Assembly: GCF_003122365.1 (NCBI RefSeq)
Contig: NZ_CP029254.1
Location: 372,001 to 436,000 of the forward strand
Reading direction: 5' to 3'
Length of the DNA: 64,000 bases
Origin: Streptomyces spongiicola
GTDB lineage: Bacteria > Actinomycetota > Actinomycetes > Streptomycetales > Streptomycetaceae
Below the pieces are notes generated by a model that saw nothing but the letters and a program-made list of their open reading frames with translations, had not been told where the DNA came from and did not search any database. Below are positions 54,021 to 62,880 of the stretch, piece by piece. A program made the translations under genes and the position numbers. The stretch's first letter is position 1; every line of letters starts with the position of its first letter.

Positions 54021-55250
54021 TTACAGCGCGACGCCGAGCAGGGCGTCAACGGCGCGGGACACCAGACCGGGCGCGCCCTCGTCCGTGCCGCCCTCCGTCC
54101 GCTGCGTCTCGGCCCAGCGGTCCACGGCGGCCAGCGCCGCCGGAGCGTCCAGGTCGTCGGCGAGCGTCCCGCGGATCTCCTCGACAAGCGCGTCGGCGGG
54201 CGGCCCGTCGGGCCGGGAGACGGCCGCACGCCAGCGCCCGAGGCGGTCCAGGGCCTCGTCGAGGACGTCGCCGGTCCACTCCCAGTCGTCGCGGTAGTGG
54301 TGGGCCAGCAGCGCCAGCCGGATGGCGGCCGGGTCCACGCCGTCTCGGCGCAGCGCCGAGACGAAGACGAGGTTGCCCTTGGACTTGGACATCTTCTCGC
54401 CGTGCAGGGCGACCATCCCGGCGTGCACATAGGAACGGGCGAACGGGTGCTCGCCGGTGAGCGCCTGGGCGTGCGAGGCGCCCATCTCGTGGTGCGGGAA
54501 GGCGAGATCGGAGCCGCCGCCCTGCACGTCGAAGCCCATGCCGAGATGCTCCAGGGCGATGGCCACGCACTCGATGTGCCATCCGGGACGGCCGCGCCCG
54601 AGGCTGCCGCCGTCCCAGCTCGGCTCGCCGTCCCGGGCCGCCATCCACAGCATCGGGTCGAGCGGGTTCTTCTTGCCGGGGCGGTCGGGGTCGCCGCCGC
54701 GCTCGGCGGACAGCGTGCGCATCACCTCGGTGCCGTAGTGCGACACCCCGCCGAAGTGGGGGTCCGAGTCCACGGAGAAGTAGACGTCGCCGTCGAGTTC
54801 GTACGCGGCGCCGGTGTCGCGGAGGCGCTCGACGAGCGGGACGATTCCCGGGATGGCCTCGACGGCGCCGATGTAGTGCCGCGGGGGCAGCATCCGCAGC
54901 GCGGTCATGTCCTCGCGGAACAGCGCCGTCTCGCGCTCCGCGAGGTCTGCCCAGTCCTGGCCGTCGCGCTCGGCACGCTCCAGGAGCGGATCGTCCACGT
55001 CGGTGACGTTCTGGACGTAGTGAACCTGCCGCTTGGTGTCGAGCCACACGCGCTGGACGAGGTCGAACGCGTTGTAGGTCGCCGCGTGACCGATGTGGGT
55101 GGCGTCGTACGGGGTGATGCCGCAGACGTAGATACGGGCGACGGGACCGGGGGCGAGGGTCACACGGCCACCGGTCGCGGTGTCGTGGATCCGGAGGTCC
55201 CGGCCCTTGCCGGGCAGGGCGGGGACCTCGGAAGCGGGCCAGGCATGCAT
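54021..55250 (-). CDS. mshC: Cysteine:GlcN-Ins ligase MshC (mycothiol biosynthesis)
   Basis: Joins cysteine to glucosaminyl-inositol with ATP, the third-last step of mycothiol synthesis; 409 residues. It resembles class I cysteinyl-tRNA synthetases but has the MshC-specific [17 protein letters not shown] (zinc Cys43, HIGH-like motif), [13 protein letters not shown] and the KMSKS loop [14 protein letters not shown], and lacks the tRNA anticodon-binding part. The ATG at 55250 has no ribosome binding site; TAGGCT lies six bases upstream, so a leaderless mRNA is likely. A single gene, convergent with the PAC2 gene. Confidence 0.95.
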   Translation of the reverse strand: MHAWPASEVPALPGKGRDLRIHDTATGGRVTLAPGPVARIYVCGITPYDATHIGHAATYNAFDLVQRVWLDTKRQVHYVQNVTDVDDPLLERAERDGQDWADLAERETALFREDMTALRMLPPRHYIGAVEAIPGIVPLVERLRDTGAAYELDGDVYFSVDSDPHFGGVSHYGTEVMRTLSAERGGDPDRPGKKNPLDPMLWMAARDGEPSWDGGSLGRGRPGWHIECVAIALEHLGMGFDVQGGGSDLAFPHHEMGASHAQALTGEHPFARSYVHAGMVALHGEKMSKSKGNLVFVSALRRDGVDPAAIRLALLAHHYRDDWEWTGDVLDEALDRLGRWRAAVSRPDGPPADALVEEIRGTLADDLDAPAALAAVDRWAETQRTEGGTDEGAPGLVSRAVDALLGVAL

Positions 55251-55256
55251 GCCATG

Positions 55257-55262
55257 AGCCTA
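55257..55262 (-). promoter_or_regulatory. -10 box for leaderless mshC
   Basis: TAGGCT on the minus strand ends six bases before the mshC ATG, the typical leaderless arrangement. Confidence 0.55.
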
Positions 55263-55437
55263 ACCGGATGCAGGTTCCGGATACGAACCGGACGCCTCCC
55301 GGGGAGTCTCCACACCCGGGCCGCGGAGGCCCGGGCAGACCACGCACCTGAACCCGTGGAGGCCTGGCGGACCCGGGCGTCCGACGCCGCGAGGAGTCAC
55401 CCGGCGCCCGGGTTCCGCATAATTCGGCGGTCTAGAG

Positions 55438-57341
55438 AGCCGAAAGTTGGGTCTGACCTGCGCGGACATGGGTTTGACTGCCTGGAGGGCGTGTCTCTAG
55501 GCGGTGGTGTTCTTGCTGGTCAGCGCGGTGCGGGCTGAAGGCCGGCGATCTGCTTGGGGGCGGGTATGCCGAGCTTGGTGAGCAGGTCCTGCTGTGGCTT
55601 GGTGGGGGTGGTGACCTGCTGGAACGTGCCGGTGGGGCCGGTGAAGGTGCCCAGGTGGAGGCGGTCGAGTTCGCGGCGGATCCTGGGCCAGGTGTCACCG
55701 GTCGTGGTCTCGGTGATGCGGACGAGCAGGAGGGCGAGCCAGCACAGCAGGACGTGGGCGCGGATACGTTCCTCGAGCCGGTGGTAGACCGGCCGCAGGT
55801 CGATGACCTGCTTCATGTCGCGCCAGCCGCGTTCGACTTCCAGGAGTGCCTTGTAGCCGAGCGCGATGTCCTCGGCGGAGAGCTTCGGGTCCGAGCAGCG
55901 CAGGAGGTACTTGCCGTCGAGGTTCTCCTCGGTCTTGATCCTTGCCTGGTCGATGCGGAGCTTGCCGGCCGGGGTGGTGCGCAGGTAGCGGTTCAGGCCG
56001 GGCTTGTCGGTGATCTTGCCGCGTAGTTCGCCGCGCTTGAAGTCGCTGAGCTTGTCGGTGTCGGCGATCAGCTCGGTGAGCTGGGCGACGAGTTGTTCGC
56101 GTGTGTGCCGATCGCGGTCGGCGGCCTCGGGGTTGTGGCAGATGACGAACCGTTCGGTGTCGCTGATCCGCACTTCTTTCACGCGCATGTTGCCGGTGAT
56201 GTCCTGGTAGCGGCCCTGCCGGGACAGGGCCTGCTTGACTTCCGGTGATCCGGAGCGGAGCTTCTCGCCGATGATGTAGGCGTCGGTGCCGCTGCGCAGG
56301 TAACGGCGGTTGCGGTCGGATGAGAAGCCGCGGTCGGCGACCCAGACGATCTTGGAGAGGGTCCAGTCCCGCATGTCGTCCTTGACCTGCCGGATCAGGG
56401 TCTGGTCGGAGGCGTTGCCGGGCCATGACCAGACCCGGACGGGGATGCCGTCGCGGGTGACGGCCATGCCGATCACGATCTGGGGCAGGTCGTCGCGGGA
56501 GTCCTTCGACTTGCCGTGGGTGCGGAACCCCGCCGGCTTGGCCGCGTCCGCACCGTCAGGGCCCTGATCGCCCTCGCCCTCGCCTTCGCCGGTGGCGTCC
56601 TGGCGGTTGCCTTTCTCGTCTCGGGCGACGGGTTCGTCGGGTTCCTCCAGTTCGAAGTAGGTGCTGGTGGTGTCGAAGAACAGCAGGTCCACTTCCAGGT
56701 TCAGCAGGTTCGCGACCTCGTCGAAGACCTGCTTCTCCAGGTCGTCCTTCACCTCGTGGAGCCAGTCCATCGCCCGGTAGCAGGCGTCGTCGTCGGTGCT
56801 GGCCAGTGCGTCGATATGCACGTCGTGGGTGATCCACTCGGCGGCGGCGAGCTTGGAGGAGGGGGCCAGCGCCCGGTTGGCGACCAGCGCGAACAGCACC
56901 CGCTCGGTCGCGGACATCTCCCGGGGCCGCCCCCGCTTGGGCTGCCCGACCCGGCCCGCGATCTTGTCGATCTTCAACTGGTGCCACAGGTGGTCGAGGA
57001 CGTAGGCGCCGCCGAACGGGACCGAGCCGGTGAAATCCAGCCCGGGCGCGGCATTCGCTTCCAGTGCCTGGCCTGGTTCCAGCAGGCGCGACAGTGACGC
57101 GACCAGCCGCCGGATCGCGTCGCGGTCGAGTTCGTCCTCGCGGCCGAAGGTGAACAGGACCTTCGGCACCGCCCGGCCCTTGACCGGGTCCCATTCGTTG
57201 TGGGCCAGGTGCAGGTACCGGACCGTCCCGGACTTGTTCTCCCGCTTCGTCGTCCTCACGTACACGACTCCAGACGATACGGGAGAAGTACAGGCCAGTA
57301 CAGGGAGATCAGAGAAATCGTGTCTCTAGGCACTTTCGGCT
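55438..57341. mobile_element. Insertion sequence of the IS1634 type
   Basis: An intact transposase gene is flanked by the inverted words agccgaaagt (55438-55447) and actttcggct (57332-57341), which would give an element of 1,904 bp with 10-base terminal repeats. Inside these, the 12-base gtgtctctaggc occurs in the same orientation at 55491-55502 and 57320-57331. It could be a target duplication of a smaller element (55503-57319). Which pair marks the true ends cannot be decided here; IS1634-type elements are known for variable and long target duplications. Confidence 0.65.
55520..57265 (-). CDS. IS1634-family DDE transposase
   Basis: Full-length transposase of 581 residues, apparently intact. 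The catalytic Asp residues are in LLFFDTTSTYFELEEPDE and IVWVADRGFSSDRNRR, and the Glu lies in the LLEVERGWRDMKQVIDLRPV region, matching the Y-x-x...E...K signature of the IS4/IS1634 group. An N-terminal part (MYVRTTKRENKSGTVRYLHL) and a hydrophilic insertion (Gly/Glu-rich, about residues 225-250) are also typical of the actinobacterial branch. The start has no clear ribosome binding site. Codon usage is close to that of the chromosome, so the element has probably circulated among high-GC hosts. Confidence 0.9.
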   Translation of the reverse strand: MYVRTTKRENKSGTVRYLHLAHNEWDPVKGRAVPKVLFTFGREDELDRDAIRRLVASLSRLLEPGQALEANAAPGLDFTGSVPFGGAYVLDHLWHQLKIDKIAGRVGQPKRGRPREMSATERVLFALVANRALAPSSKLAAAEWITHDVHIDALASTDDDACYRAMDWLHEVKDDLEKQVFDEVANLLNLEVDLLFFDTTSTYFELEEPDEPVARDEKGNRQDATGEGEGEGDQGPDGADAAKPAGFRTHGKSKDSRDDLPQIVIGMAVTRDGIPVRVWSWPGNASDQTLIRQVKDDMRDWTLSKIVWVADRGFSSDRNRRYLRSGTDAYIIGEKLRSGSPEVKQALSRQGRYQDITGNMRVKEVRISDTERFVICHNPEAADRDRHTREQLVAQLTELIADTDKLSDFKRGELRGKITDKPGLNRYLRTTPAGKLRIDQARIKTEENLDGKYLLRCSDPKLSAEDIALGYKALLEVERGWRDMKQVIDLRPVYHRLEERIRAHVLLCWLALLLVRITETTTGDTWPRIRRELDRLHLGTFTGPTGTFQQVTTPTKPQQDLLTKLGIPAPKQIAGLQPAPR

Positions 57342-57469
57342 TTCACTCCAGTCGACACAGCCCTGACCAGCTGTTTCACCCAGCTACCGCCTCCAGGACC
57401 CCTGAATTACGCGGAACGCGGGCGGCGGGGAGGGCTGTCCGGCAAGGGGCCCGTCGGCCGACTGCGGCC

Positions 57470-57609
57470 CGGCAGGGGGCCGGCAGGGGGGTCGGCAGGG
57501 GGGTCGGCAGGGGGCCGGGCCGCCGGGCGGACACCGCCGCCGCGGACGGGTCCGGATCCAGCGGGTCCGGGACCGGCAGATCCGGGACCGGCAGATCCGG
57601 GACCGGCGG
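57470..57609. repeat. G-rich tandem repeats and a 15-bp repeat in the gap next to the IS
   Basis: In the 315-base gap 57342-57656, a 12-13-base unit of the type cggcagggggc occurs four times in 57470-57518, with runs of five to six G that could form a quadruplex. A 15-base unit gaccggcagatccgg occurs at 57571-57585 and 57586-57600 with partial copies on both sides. No gene is seen in this gap. Confidence 0.7.
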
Positions 57610-57656
57610 CTTCCGAGCCGAACGGTGAGCCGGGTCACTCCGGTACCGCGGGCCTA

Positions 57657-58487
57657 CTACACGGGCGGCCACGGAATCGCGGGCCAGTTGCCCGCCGGCT
57701 CAGGGTGGCGGGCGCTCTTACGCAGGGCACGGACCCGGTCCCGCACGGCGGACACCTCCTCCCGGGTGATCAGTCCGGCCAGCCGCCCGGCCAGCGGCGA
57801 CCCGCCGTCGAGGGAGGCGTCGAGTGCCTCCAGGACCCCGAGGGCCTCTTCCGTCAGCGGCTCCCCCGCCCAGCCCCACAGCAGGGTCCTGAGCCGGTCC
57901 TGCGCGTTGAAGGTGACGCCGTGGTCGATCGCGTACAGGCGTCCGTCCGGCGCCGGGAGCAGATGGCCCCCCTTGCGGTCCCCGTTGTTGATCACCGCGT
58001 CCAGTACGGCGAGCCGGCGCAGCCGCGGATCGTCCGCGTGCACCAGGAGCGCCGTGCGCCCCTCCCCGACCTCCGCGAGGCCGACGGCCTTCCAGCCGTC
58101 CTCCGGTTCGTCGCCGTCGACGAGCGCGAGCAGGGACTGCGCCGGATCGGCCTCGATCCACATCTGGCACATGCCCTCCCCGTACGGCCCGTCGCGGAGC
58201 ACGGTGGGCGGCACCAGCCGCCACCCCGTCGCCTCGGACACCTCGTACGCCGCGACCTCGCGCTGGGCAAGCGTCCCGTCGGGGAAGTCCCACAGCGGGC
58301 GCTCCCCGGCCACGGGCTTGTAGACGCAGTGCGCCTCCCGGCCGTCGAGGGCGACGGAGCAGTACAGCGCCGCGTTGGACGCCTCGCGGATGCGGCCTCG
58401 CACGGTGATCTCGCCCCGGGTGAGCAGTTCCAGGGCTCCGTCGTGGGCGGTCACGCTCCGCGGCGGTATCCGTTCTGGCGCGGGCAT
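57657..58487 (-). CDS. SCO1664-family protein, PI3/4-kinase/HipA-like fold
   Basis: Conserved actinobacterial protein of 276 residues. The sequence suggests a phosphotransferase fold of the PI3/4-kinase-like or HipA-like group: ATP-binding Lys in AHCVYKPVAGE, Glu in the AQREVAAYEVSEATGW helix, a catalytic-loop-like INNGDRKGGHLL and a metal-site-like YAIDHGVTF. Whether it phosphorylates anything is not known. ATG 58487 has GGAGG seven bases upstream and lies inside the end of the DUF3090 gene (37-base overlap), so the two are translationally coupled. It is the last gene of the group and faces the IS and the G-rich repeats. Confidence 0.82.
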   Translation of the reverse strand: MPAPERIPPRSVTAHDGALELLTRGEITVRGRIREASNAALYCSVALDGREAHCVYKPVAGERPLWDFPDGTLAQREVAAYEVSEATGWRLVPPTVLRDGPYGEGMCQMWIEADPAQSLLALVDGDEPEDGWKAVGLAEVGEGRTALLVHADDPRLRRLAVLDAVINNGDRKGGHLLPAPDGRLYAIDHGVTFNAQDRLRTLLWGWAGEPLTEEALGVLEALDASLDGGSPLAGRLAGLITREEVSAVRDRVRALRKSARHPEPAGNWPAIPWPPV

Positions 58488-59041
58488 ACGTGTCCCTCCG
58501 GGTCGAGCGGCAGGCTGCACAGCGGGCACGGCGGTCTTCCCGCGTTCACGACGTCCAGCGCACGCTTGGCGAAGGCTCTCGCCTGCGCTCCGCTCAGCCG
58601 CACGCGCAGCATCGGCGGACCGTTCTCCTCGTCCTGCAGCAGCCGCTCCTCGGCCTCCGCGAGGTCCTCGTCGGAGTCCGCCTCCAGTTCCACCAGCGCC
58701 TGGGCCTCGACGATCATGCGCTGCTCCTCGCCGTCCCAGGCCAGCGCCATCGTGCCGACCCTGAACTCCTCCTCCACGGGCGCGTCCAGGGGAGCTGTGT
58801 CGGCGACGTCCGCGGGGGCGACGGCCGGGACCGGGGCGTTTCCCCCGGTCCGCCGCACCACCTCGTCGAGCAGTTCGTCCATCCGCTCGGCGAGCGCGGC
58901 CACCTGGGTCTTCTCCAGCGCGACGCTGGTCACCCGCCCCGCTGCGGAGGCCTGCAGGAAGAACGTACGACGTCCAGGCAGCCCGACCGTACCGGCCACG
59001 AAACGCTCCGGCGGGTCGTACAGGAACACCTGACGGGTCAC
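58451..59041 (-). CDS. DUF3090 family protein
   Basis: Conserved actinobacterial protein of 196 residues and unknown function (mycobacterial relative next to a histidine phosphatase gene). The N-terminus VFLYDPPERFVAGTVGLPGR and FFLQASAAGRVTSVALEKTQ are family-typical. A potential zinc site (CPLCSLPLDPEGHVCPRQ) at the C-terminus resembles a ribbon. GTG 59041 follows AGGGAGCAGGA. It overlaps the SCO1664-family gene by 37 bases and follows the histidine phosphatase gene by 85 bases on the same strand. The conserved clustering suggests a common pathway. The C-terminal ribbon could mediate binding to a partner. Confidence 0.88.
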   Translation of the reverse strand: MTRQVFLYDPPERFVAGTVGLPGRRTFFLQASAAGRVTSVALEKTQVAALAERMDELLDEVVRRTGGNAPVPAVAPADVADTAPLDAPVEEEFRVGTMALAWDGEEQRMIVEAQALVELEADSDEDLAEAEERLLQDEENGPPMLRVRLSGAQARAFAKRALDVVNAGRPPCPLCSLPLDPEGHVCPRQNGYRRGA

Positions 59042-59126
59042 GTCCTGCTCCCTAGGGATTCATGGGTCTTCGGTGCCGGAAGCGGGCTTCCGGCTTTCGG
59101 CCCGTCCACCCTACTGCGCCCGGCGA

Positions 59127-59834
59127 TCACGGTGCGCCCGCGCCGCCGCCGACCACCGCCGTCCCGTCGCTCCCGCCCTCGCGGGGCTCGTTCGCGTTCC
59201 CGCGCGGACGGAGGGAGCCCAGGTCACCGGTGTCGCCGAGCCGCAGGAGGAAGGGCCGGAGGCGGGTGTAGCGGATCGCCGTGAGGGAGCACGGTTCGAC
59301 GTGGATCCGCTGGAACAGGTCGAGGTGCATACCCAGGGCGTCCGCCACCACCGCTTTGATGACGTCGCCGTGGGAGCACATCAGATACACGGCCTCCTCG
59401 CCGTGCTCCAGTTCGATCCGGGCGTTCCAGTCGCGTACGGCGTCGACGGCCCGGCCCTGCATGGCCCGCATCGACTCGCCGCCGGGGAAGGCCGCGGCCG
59501 CGGGGTGGCGCTGGACGGCCTCCATCAACGGCTCACCCGCCAGCTCCTCGAGTTTGCGGCCGGACCAGTCTCCGTAGTGGCACTCGCCGATCCGGTCGTC
59601 GCTGCGGAGCGGGAGGCCCGGCCGTGCGTCGAGCAGCGGCTGAAGGGTCTGGCGGCAGCGCTCCAGCGGGCTGGTGACCGCGGCCGCGAGGGGCAGCCCG
59701 GCGAGCCGGGCGGGCAGGGCCGCCGCCTGCGCGGTGCCGCGCTCGTCGAGGGCGACGCCCGGCGTCCAGCCGGCGAGCACCCCCGCGGTGTTGGCGGTGG
59801 AACGTCCGTGGCGTACGAGGATCAACGTGGCCAT
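59127..59834 (-). CDS. Histidine phosphatase-family protein
   Basis: Phosphoglycerate mutase-like phosphatase of 235 residues. The phospho-accepting His is in LILVRHGRSTANTAGVL, the partner Arg/Glu/His residues in SPLERCRQTLQPL, GECHYGDWSGRKLEEL and MCSHGDVIKAVVADALG. ATG 59834 has no ribosome binding site; TAGGCT seven bases upstream points to a leaderless mRNA. First gene of a three-gene group with DUF3090 and the SCO1664-family protein. Substrate unknown. A phosphatase next to a kinase-like fold may be meaningful but is not proof of a cycle. Confidence 0.9.
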   Translation of the reverse strand: MATLILVRHGRSTANTAGVLAGWTPGVALDERGTAQAAALPARLAGLPLAAAVTSPLERCRQTLQPLLDARPGLPLRSDDRIGECHYGDWSGRKLEELAGEPLMEAVQRHPAAAAFPGGESMRAMQGRAVDAVRDWNARIELEHGEEAVYLMCSHGDVIKAVVADALGMHLDLFQRIHVEPCSLTAIRYTRLRPFLLRLGDTGDLGSLRPRGNANEPREGGSDGTAVVGGGAGAP

Positions 59835-59841
59835 GGCGGCC

Positions 59842-59847
59842 AGCCTA
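59842..59847 (-). promoter_or_regulatory. -10 box for the leaderless histidine phosphatase gene
   Basis: TAGGCT on the minus strand ends seven bases before ATG 59834. It is probably the promoter of the three-gene DUF3090 group. Confidence 0.55.
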
Positions 59848-60039
59848 CGGCCTGTCCCGCGGTCCCCAACGGGCGCACGACGACAGCCACGGCACCTCGC
59901 CTCGCTGCCGAATCGCCCCGGTACACCCACTTCCGACCAGTGCGTGCCGCACCGGCACCCCGCGGCGGGACCGGCCCGGACGGTCCACGAGGGCCGCCCG
60001 GAACCCTGAGGACGGTTCCGGCGGTTCCGGCGGTGCTGA

Positions 60040-60073
60040 TGGTGCCGGTGGTGCCGGTGGTGCCGGTGGTGCC
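60040..60073. repeat. 9-bp microsatellite ggtgccggt
   Basis: About four copies of a 9-base unit lie in the 275-base space between the ferritin-like gene and the histidine phosphatase gene, next to two copies of ggttccggc. It is close to the phosphatase promoter side but not in it. Confidence 0.7.
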
Positions 60074-60109
60074 GCGATACGGTACCGGCCGGGGCCCGAA
60101 CGCGGCGGC

Positions 60110-60895
60110 TCAGACGACGGGGGCCGTGGTCGCGGGGCCTCCGAGGGCGTCACGCCGCTCGGGCATCCTGAGCGTCACCATGCGCCGCCAGCCACCGGCG
60201 CGTTCGAAGGCGTACACGGCGTGGACACCGGCCGTGAGCGCCGCCGACTTGGCTCCGGGCCAGTTCAGGATCCGCGCCATGTGCGACATGACCGCGAGGC
60301 TGACGTCCCGGTGGACGGCGATCTCGGTGAGCGCGCACTCCCGCAGGGTGCCCTGGATGACCCGGCCGTGCCCGGTGCCGGCGAGGCGGAGCAGTTCCTC
60401 GTGGCAGTAGGCGAGGTGGTTGTCCTCGTCGTTGCAGATCTGCCTGACGGCCCTGCCGACCTCGGGGTGGTTCCCGAAGCACTTGACCAGCATGTCCATC
60501 TGGTCGGCGGCACGTTGCTCGGTGACCCGGCTGTGCGAGAGGTAGACCACGATGTCCCGCTCGGTGAGCCGTTCGTCGCGGCGCAGCTTCTCGTGCGCCA
60601 GTCCGATGCCCTGCTTCTCCAGGAGCATCGTGTAGTCGGTCTCGGGAGGGACGTCGACCGGTTCCAGGCCCCGCTTCCTCAGCAGTGCGTTGAAGATCCG
60701 GCCGTGCTTGTCCTCGTCGGCGCCGTGCCGGGCGATCTTCGGCGCGAGCCCGCGCATGGTGTCGGGGACGAGCGCCGCGATACGGCCGTTCTCCCACCCG
60801 CCCTGGGCCTCGCCACTGGCCGCGATCGAGCAGAAGAGCTGGTAGGAATCGTCGTTCTCGAGGATCTCCTGGAAAAGGCTTCGGGCCGAGAGCAT
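60110..60895 (-). CDS. Ferritin-like diiron protein
   Basis: A 261-residue protein with a predicted four-helix bundle of the ferritin-like type. Metal-binding motifs are visible as ADEDKHGRIFNALLRKRGL and CNDEDNHLAYCHEELLRLA (two ExxH-like sites), which would hold a diiron centre. Such proteins range from iron stores to oxygenases; I cannot decide which applies here. ATG 60895 (MLSARSLFQEILEN) follows GGAGGT. It lies upstream of the histidine phosphatase gene on the same strand with 275 bases between them, and its own upstream gap is long and gene-free. Redox or iron function is inferred only from the motifs. Confidence 0.82.
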   Translation of the reverse strand: MLSARSLFQEILENDDSYQLFCSIAASGEAQGGWENGRIAALVPDTMRGLAPKIARHGADEDKHGRIFNALLRKRGLEPVDVPPETDYTMLLEKQGIGLAHEKLRRDERLTERDIVVYLSHSRVTEQRAADQMDMLVKCFGNHPEVGRAVRQICNDEDNHLAYCHEELLRLAGTGHGRVIQGTLRECALTEIAVHRDVSLAVMSHMARILNWPGAKSAALTAGVHAVYAFERAGGWRRMVTLRMPERRDALGGPATTAPVV

Positions 60896-61630
60896 CACTG
60901 CCACCTCCGTGAGGCACCCGTGGGCGACGGGTGTCCGCAGAGAACGAGTCAAGTGCGGACGGGACGGACAGGCAACAGCTGAACTGGACCAATCCGCCGA
61001 AAGGGGGAGCAAACAGATCATTGGGCACTCGGGAGGGCTATGCGGCCTGGGCGCCGACGGGCAGGGGGCGGACGGACAGGTGGCGGCCAGGGGGCGGGCG
61101 CACAGCGGTCGGTGACCCGTGGGCCACCCGCACCGGCCCGTCGCCCGTATCCCGCCCACCGCTGATCCGCCCGCCACCCGCCCACCGGCGGCCCGTCACC
61201 CACTCACCGCCGGCCCTTGCACCTGCCCGCCGGCGGTGCGCAGGGTTCCGCGCGTGACCGGGGACGGGGCAGGGCGTTAGACCTCGTGACGGCCGTGGCG
61301 GGGATGACCCCGAGCCCCCACCACGGCCGCAGACATGTCCGGCACCGCACGGGCCGGGACCGGCGACCGGGATTCCCGACCCCGGATCCGGCTCCAGGGC
61401 GCGTTGTGAAGGCAGCTCCGTCCGTCCGCCCGCAGTGCGGGGCCCGCGGCGTCCCTGCGTCCGCGGCGTCCGGTGCTGCGATCGCAAGGCGGAGGGCCGT
61501 CCCCGTACCGGACGCACCCGGATGCCTCCGGCAGCGCAGCGCGGAGGCACCTCCCGTGCCCGAGGGGCGGCGGGGAAGTGCGTGCCGGGCTTCGCGGGCC
61601 GGGAGCGACCCTCGCAACACGCCTGGCGAG
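60896..61630. other. 735-bp gap without a supported gene
   Basis: The first 130 bases are moderately AT-rich and must hold the promoter of the ferritin-like gene (for example ctgaactggaccaatcc). The rest is GC-rich with runs such as cgcccgccacccgcccacc. I see no RNA gene, terminator or coding frame I can defend. Confidence 0.5.
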
Positions 61631-62680
61631 TCAGGCGAGTCCCGCCCGCTCCAGGGCCTCGGTGCCGGCCCGCAGGGCGGTCAGCCGCTCGTCGAGGGTG
61701 AAGCCGGCGGGAGCGAGGGTGAGGGTGGTCACCCCGGCGGCGGCGTAGGCCCGCATGCGGTCCGCGATCCGGTCGACGGTGCCGAGCAGGGCGGTGGAGT
61801 CGATCAGCTCGTGCGGTACGGCCGCGGCCGCCCCGGCCTTGTCCCCCGCGAGGTACTTGTCCTGGATCTCCACGGCCTCCTTCTCGTACCCCATGCGCTG
61901 GGCCAGCCGGTTGTAGAAGTTCTGCTTGCGGCTGCCCATGCCGCCCACGTACAGCGCGGTGTACGGGCGGAACATGTCGGCGAGCGCCCGGACGTCGTCA
62001 CCGACCGCGAGCGGCACGGTGGGGCAGACGTCGAAGCCGTCCATCGTCTTGCCGGCCTTCTCCCGCCCCTCGCGGATGTACCGGACCGCGGTGTCCTCGA
62101 GGTGGTCGGGGGACGGGAAGATCAGCAGCGCCCCGTCGGCGATCTCGCCCGTCTGCTCGAGGTTCTTCGGGCCGATGGCGGCGATGTACAGCGGGATGCG
62201 CTCGCGCTCGGGGTGGACGGTCAGCCTGATGGGCTTGCCCGGACCGCCGGGGAGCGGAAGGGTCCAGTGCTCGCCCTCGTAGGACAGGCGCTCGCGGGTC
62301 ATGGCCTTGCGGACGATCTCGACGTACTCGCGGGTGCGGGCCAGGGGCTTGTCGAACCTGACGCCGTACCAGCCCTCCGACACCTGCGGGCCCGAGACGC
62401 CGAGACCGAGGCGGAAGCGCCCGCCGGAGAGCGAGTCCAGAGTGGCGGCGGTCATCGCCGTCATCGCCGGCTGGCGGGCGGGGATCTGCAGGATCGCGGA
62501 GCCGACGTCGATCCGCTCGGTCTGCGCGGCGACCCAGGACAGCACGGTCGGCGCGTCGGAGCCGTAGGCTTCGGCCGCCCAGCAGACGTCGTATCCGAGG
62601 CGGTCCGCCTCCTGGGCCACGGCGAGGTTGTCGCCGTCCATGCCCGCGCCCCAGTAGCCGAGGTTGATGCCCAGCCTCAT
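61631..62680 (-). CDS. LLM-class F420-dependent oxidoreductase
   Basis: Luciferase-like TIM-barrel oxidoreductase of 349 residues that uses the deazaflavin F420. It opens with MRLGINLGYWGAGMDGDNLA and shows EADRLGYDVCWAAEAYGSDA, PARQPAMTAMTAATLDSLSG and RFRLGLGVSGPQVSEGWYGV, typical of the group. ATG 62680 follows AGGGGAT. The substrate is unknown; these proteins can reduce many activated double bonds. It is divergent from the aldo/keto reductase gene; 200 bases separate their starts. Confidence 0.92.
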   Translation of the reverse strand: MRLGINLGYWGAGMDGDNLAVAQEADRLGYDVCWAAEAYGSDAPTVLSWVAAQTERIDVGSAILQIPARQPAMTAMTAATLDSLSGGRFRLGLGVSGPQVSEGWYGVRFDKPLARTREYVEIVRKAMTRERLSYEGEHWTLPLPGGPGKPIRLTVHPERERIPLYIAAIGPKNLEQTGEIADGALLIFPSPDHLEDTAVRYIREGREKAGKTMDGFDVCPTVPLAVGDDVRALADMFRPYTALYVGGMGSRKQNFYNRLAQRMGYEKEAVEIQDKYLAGDKAGAAAAVPHELIDSTALLGTVDRIADRMRAYAAAGVTTLTLAPAGFTLDERLTALRAGTEALERAGLA

Positions 62681-62867
62681 ACCGATCCCCTTACCGCTCC
62701 GCACTGCTTCTGATGTGTTGAAACCAGTTCTGACGCAATGATTTACCGATGAGTAATGTCCTGGGTCGGGACTCTAGCGCGGGCAGCGGCGTCGCGGCAG
62801 GGGTGGGCGGGCGACGGCTTCGCGGGCGAGTTGTCCACAGGGTCGCTCCGGGTGGGGCCGTGGCCAG

Positions 62868-62873
62868 TAATCT
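62868..62873 (+). promoter_or_regulatory. -10 box for the leaderless aldo/keto reductase gene
   Basis: TAATCT ends seven bases before ATG 62881, a strong TANNNT match with leaderless spacing. Confidence 0.6.
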
Positions 62874-62880
62874 CGCGCCC

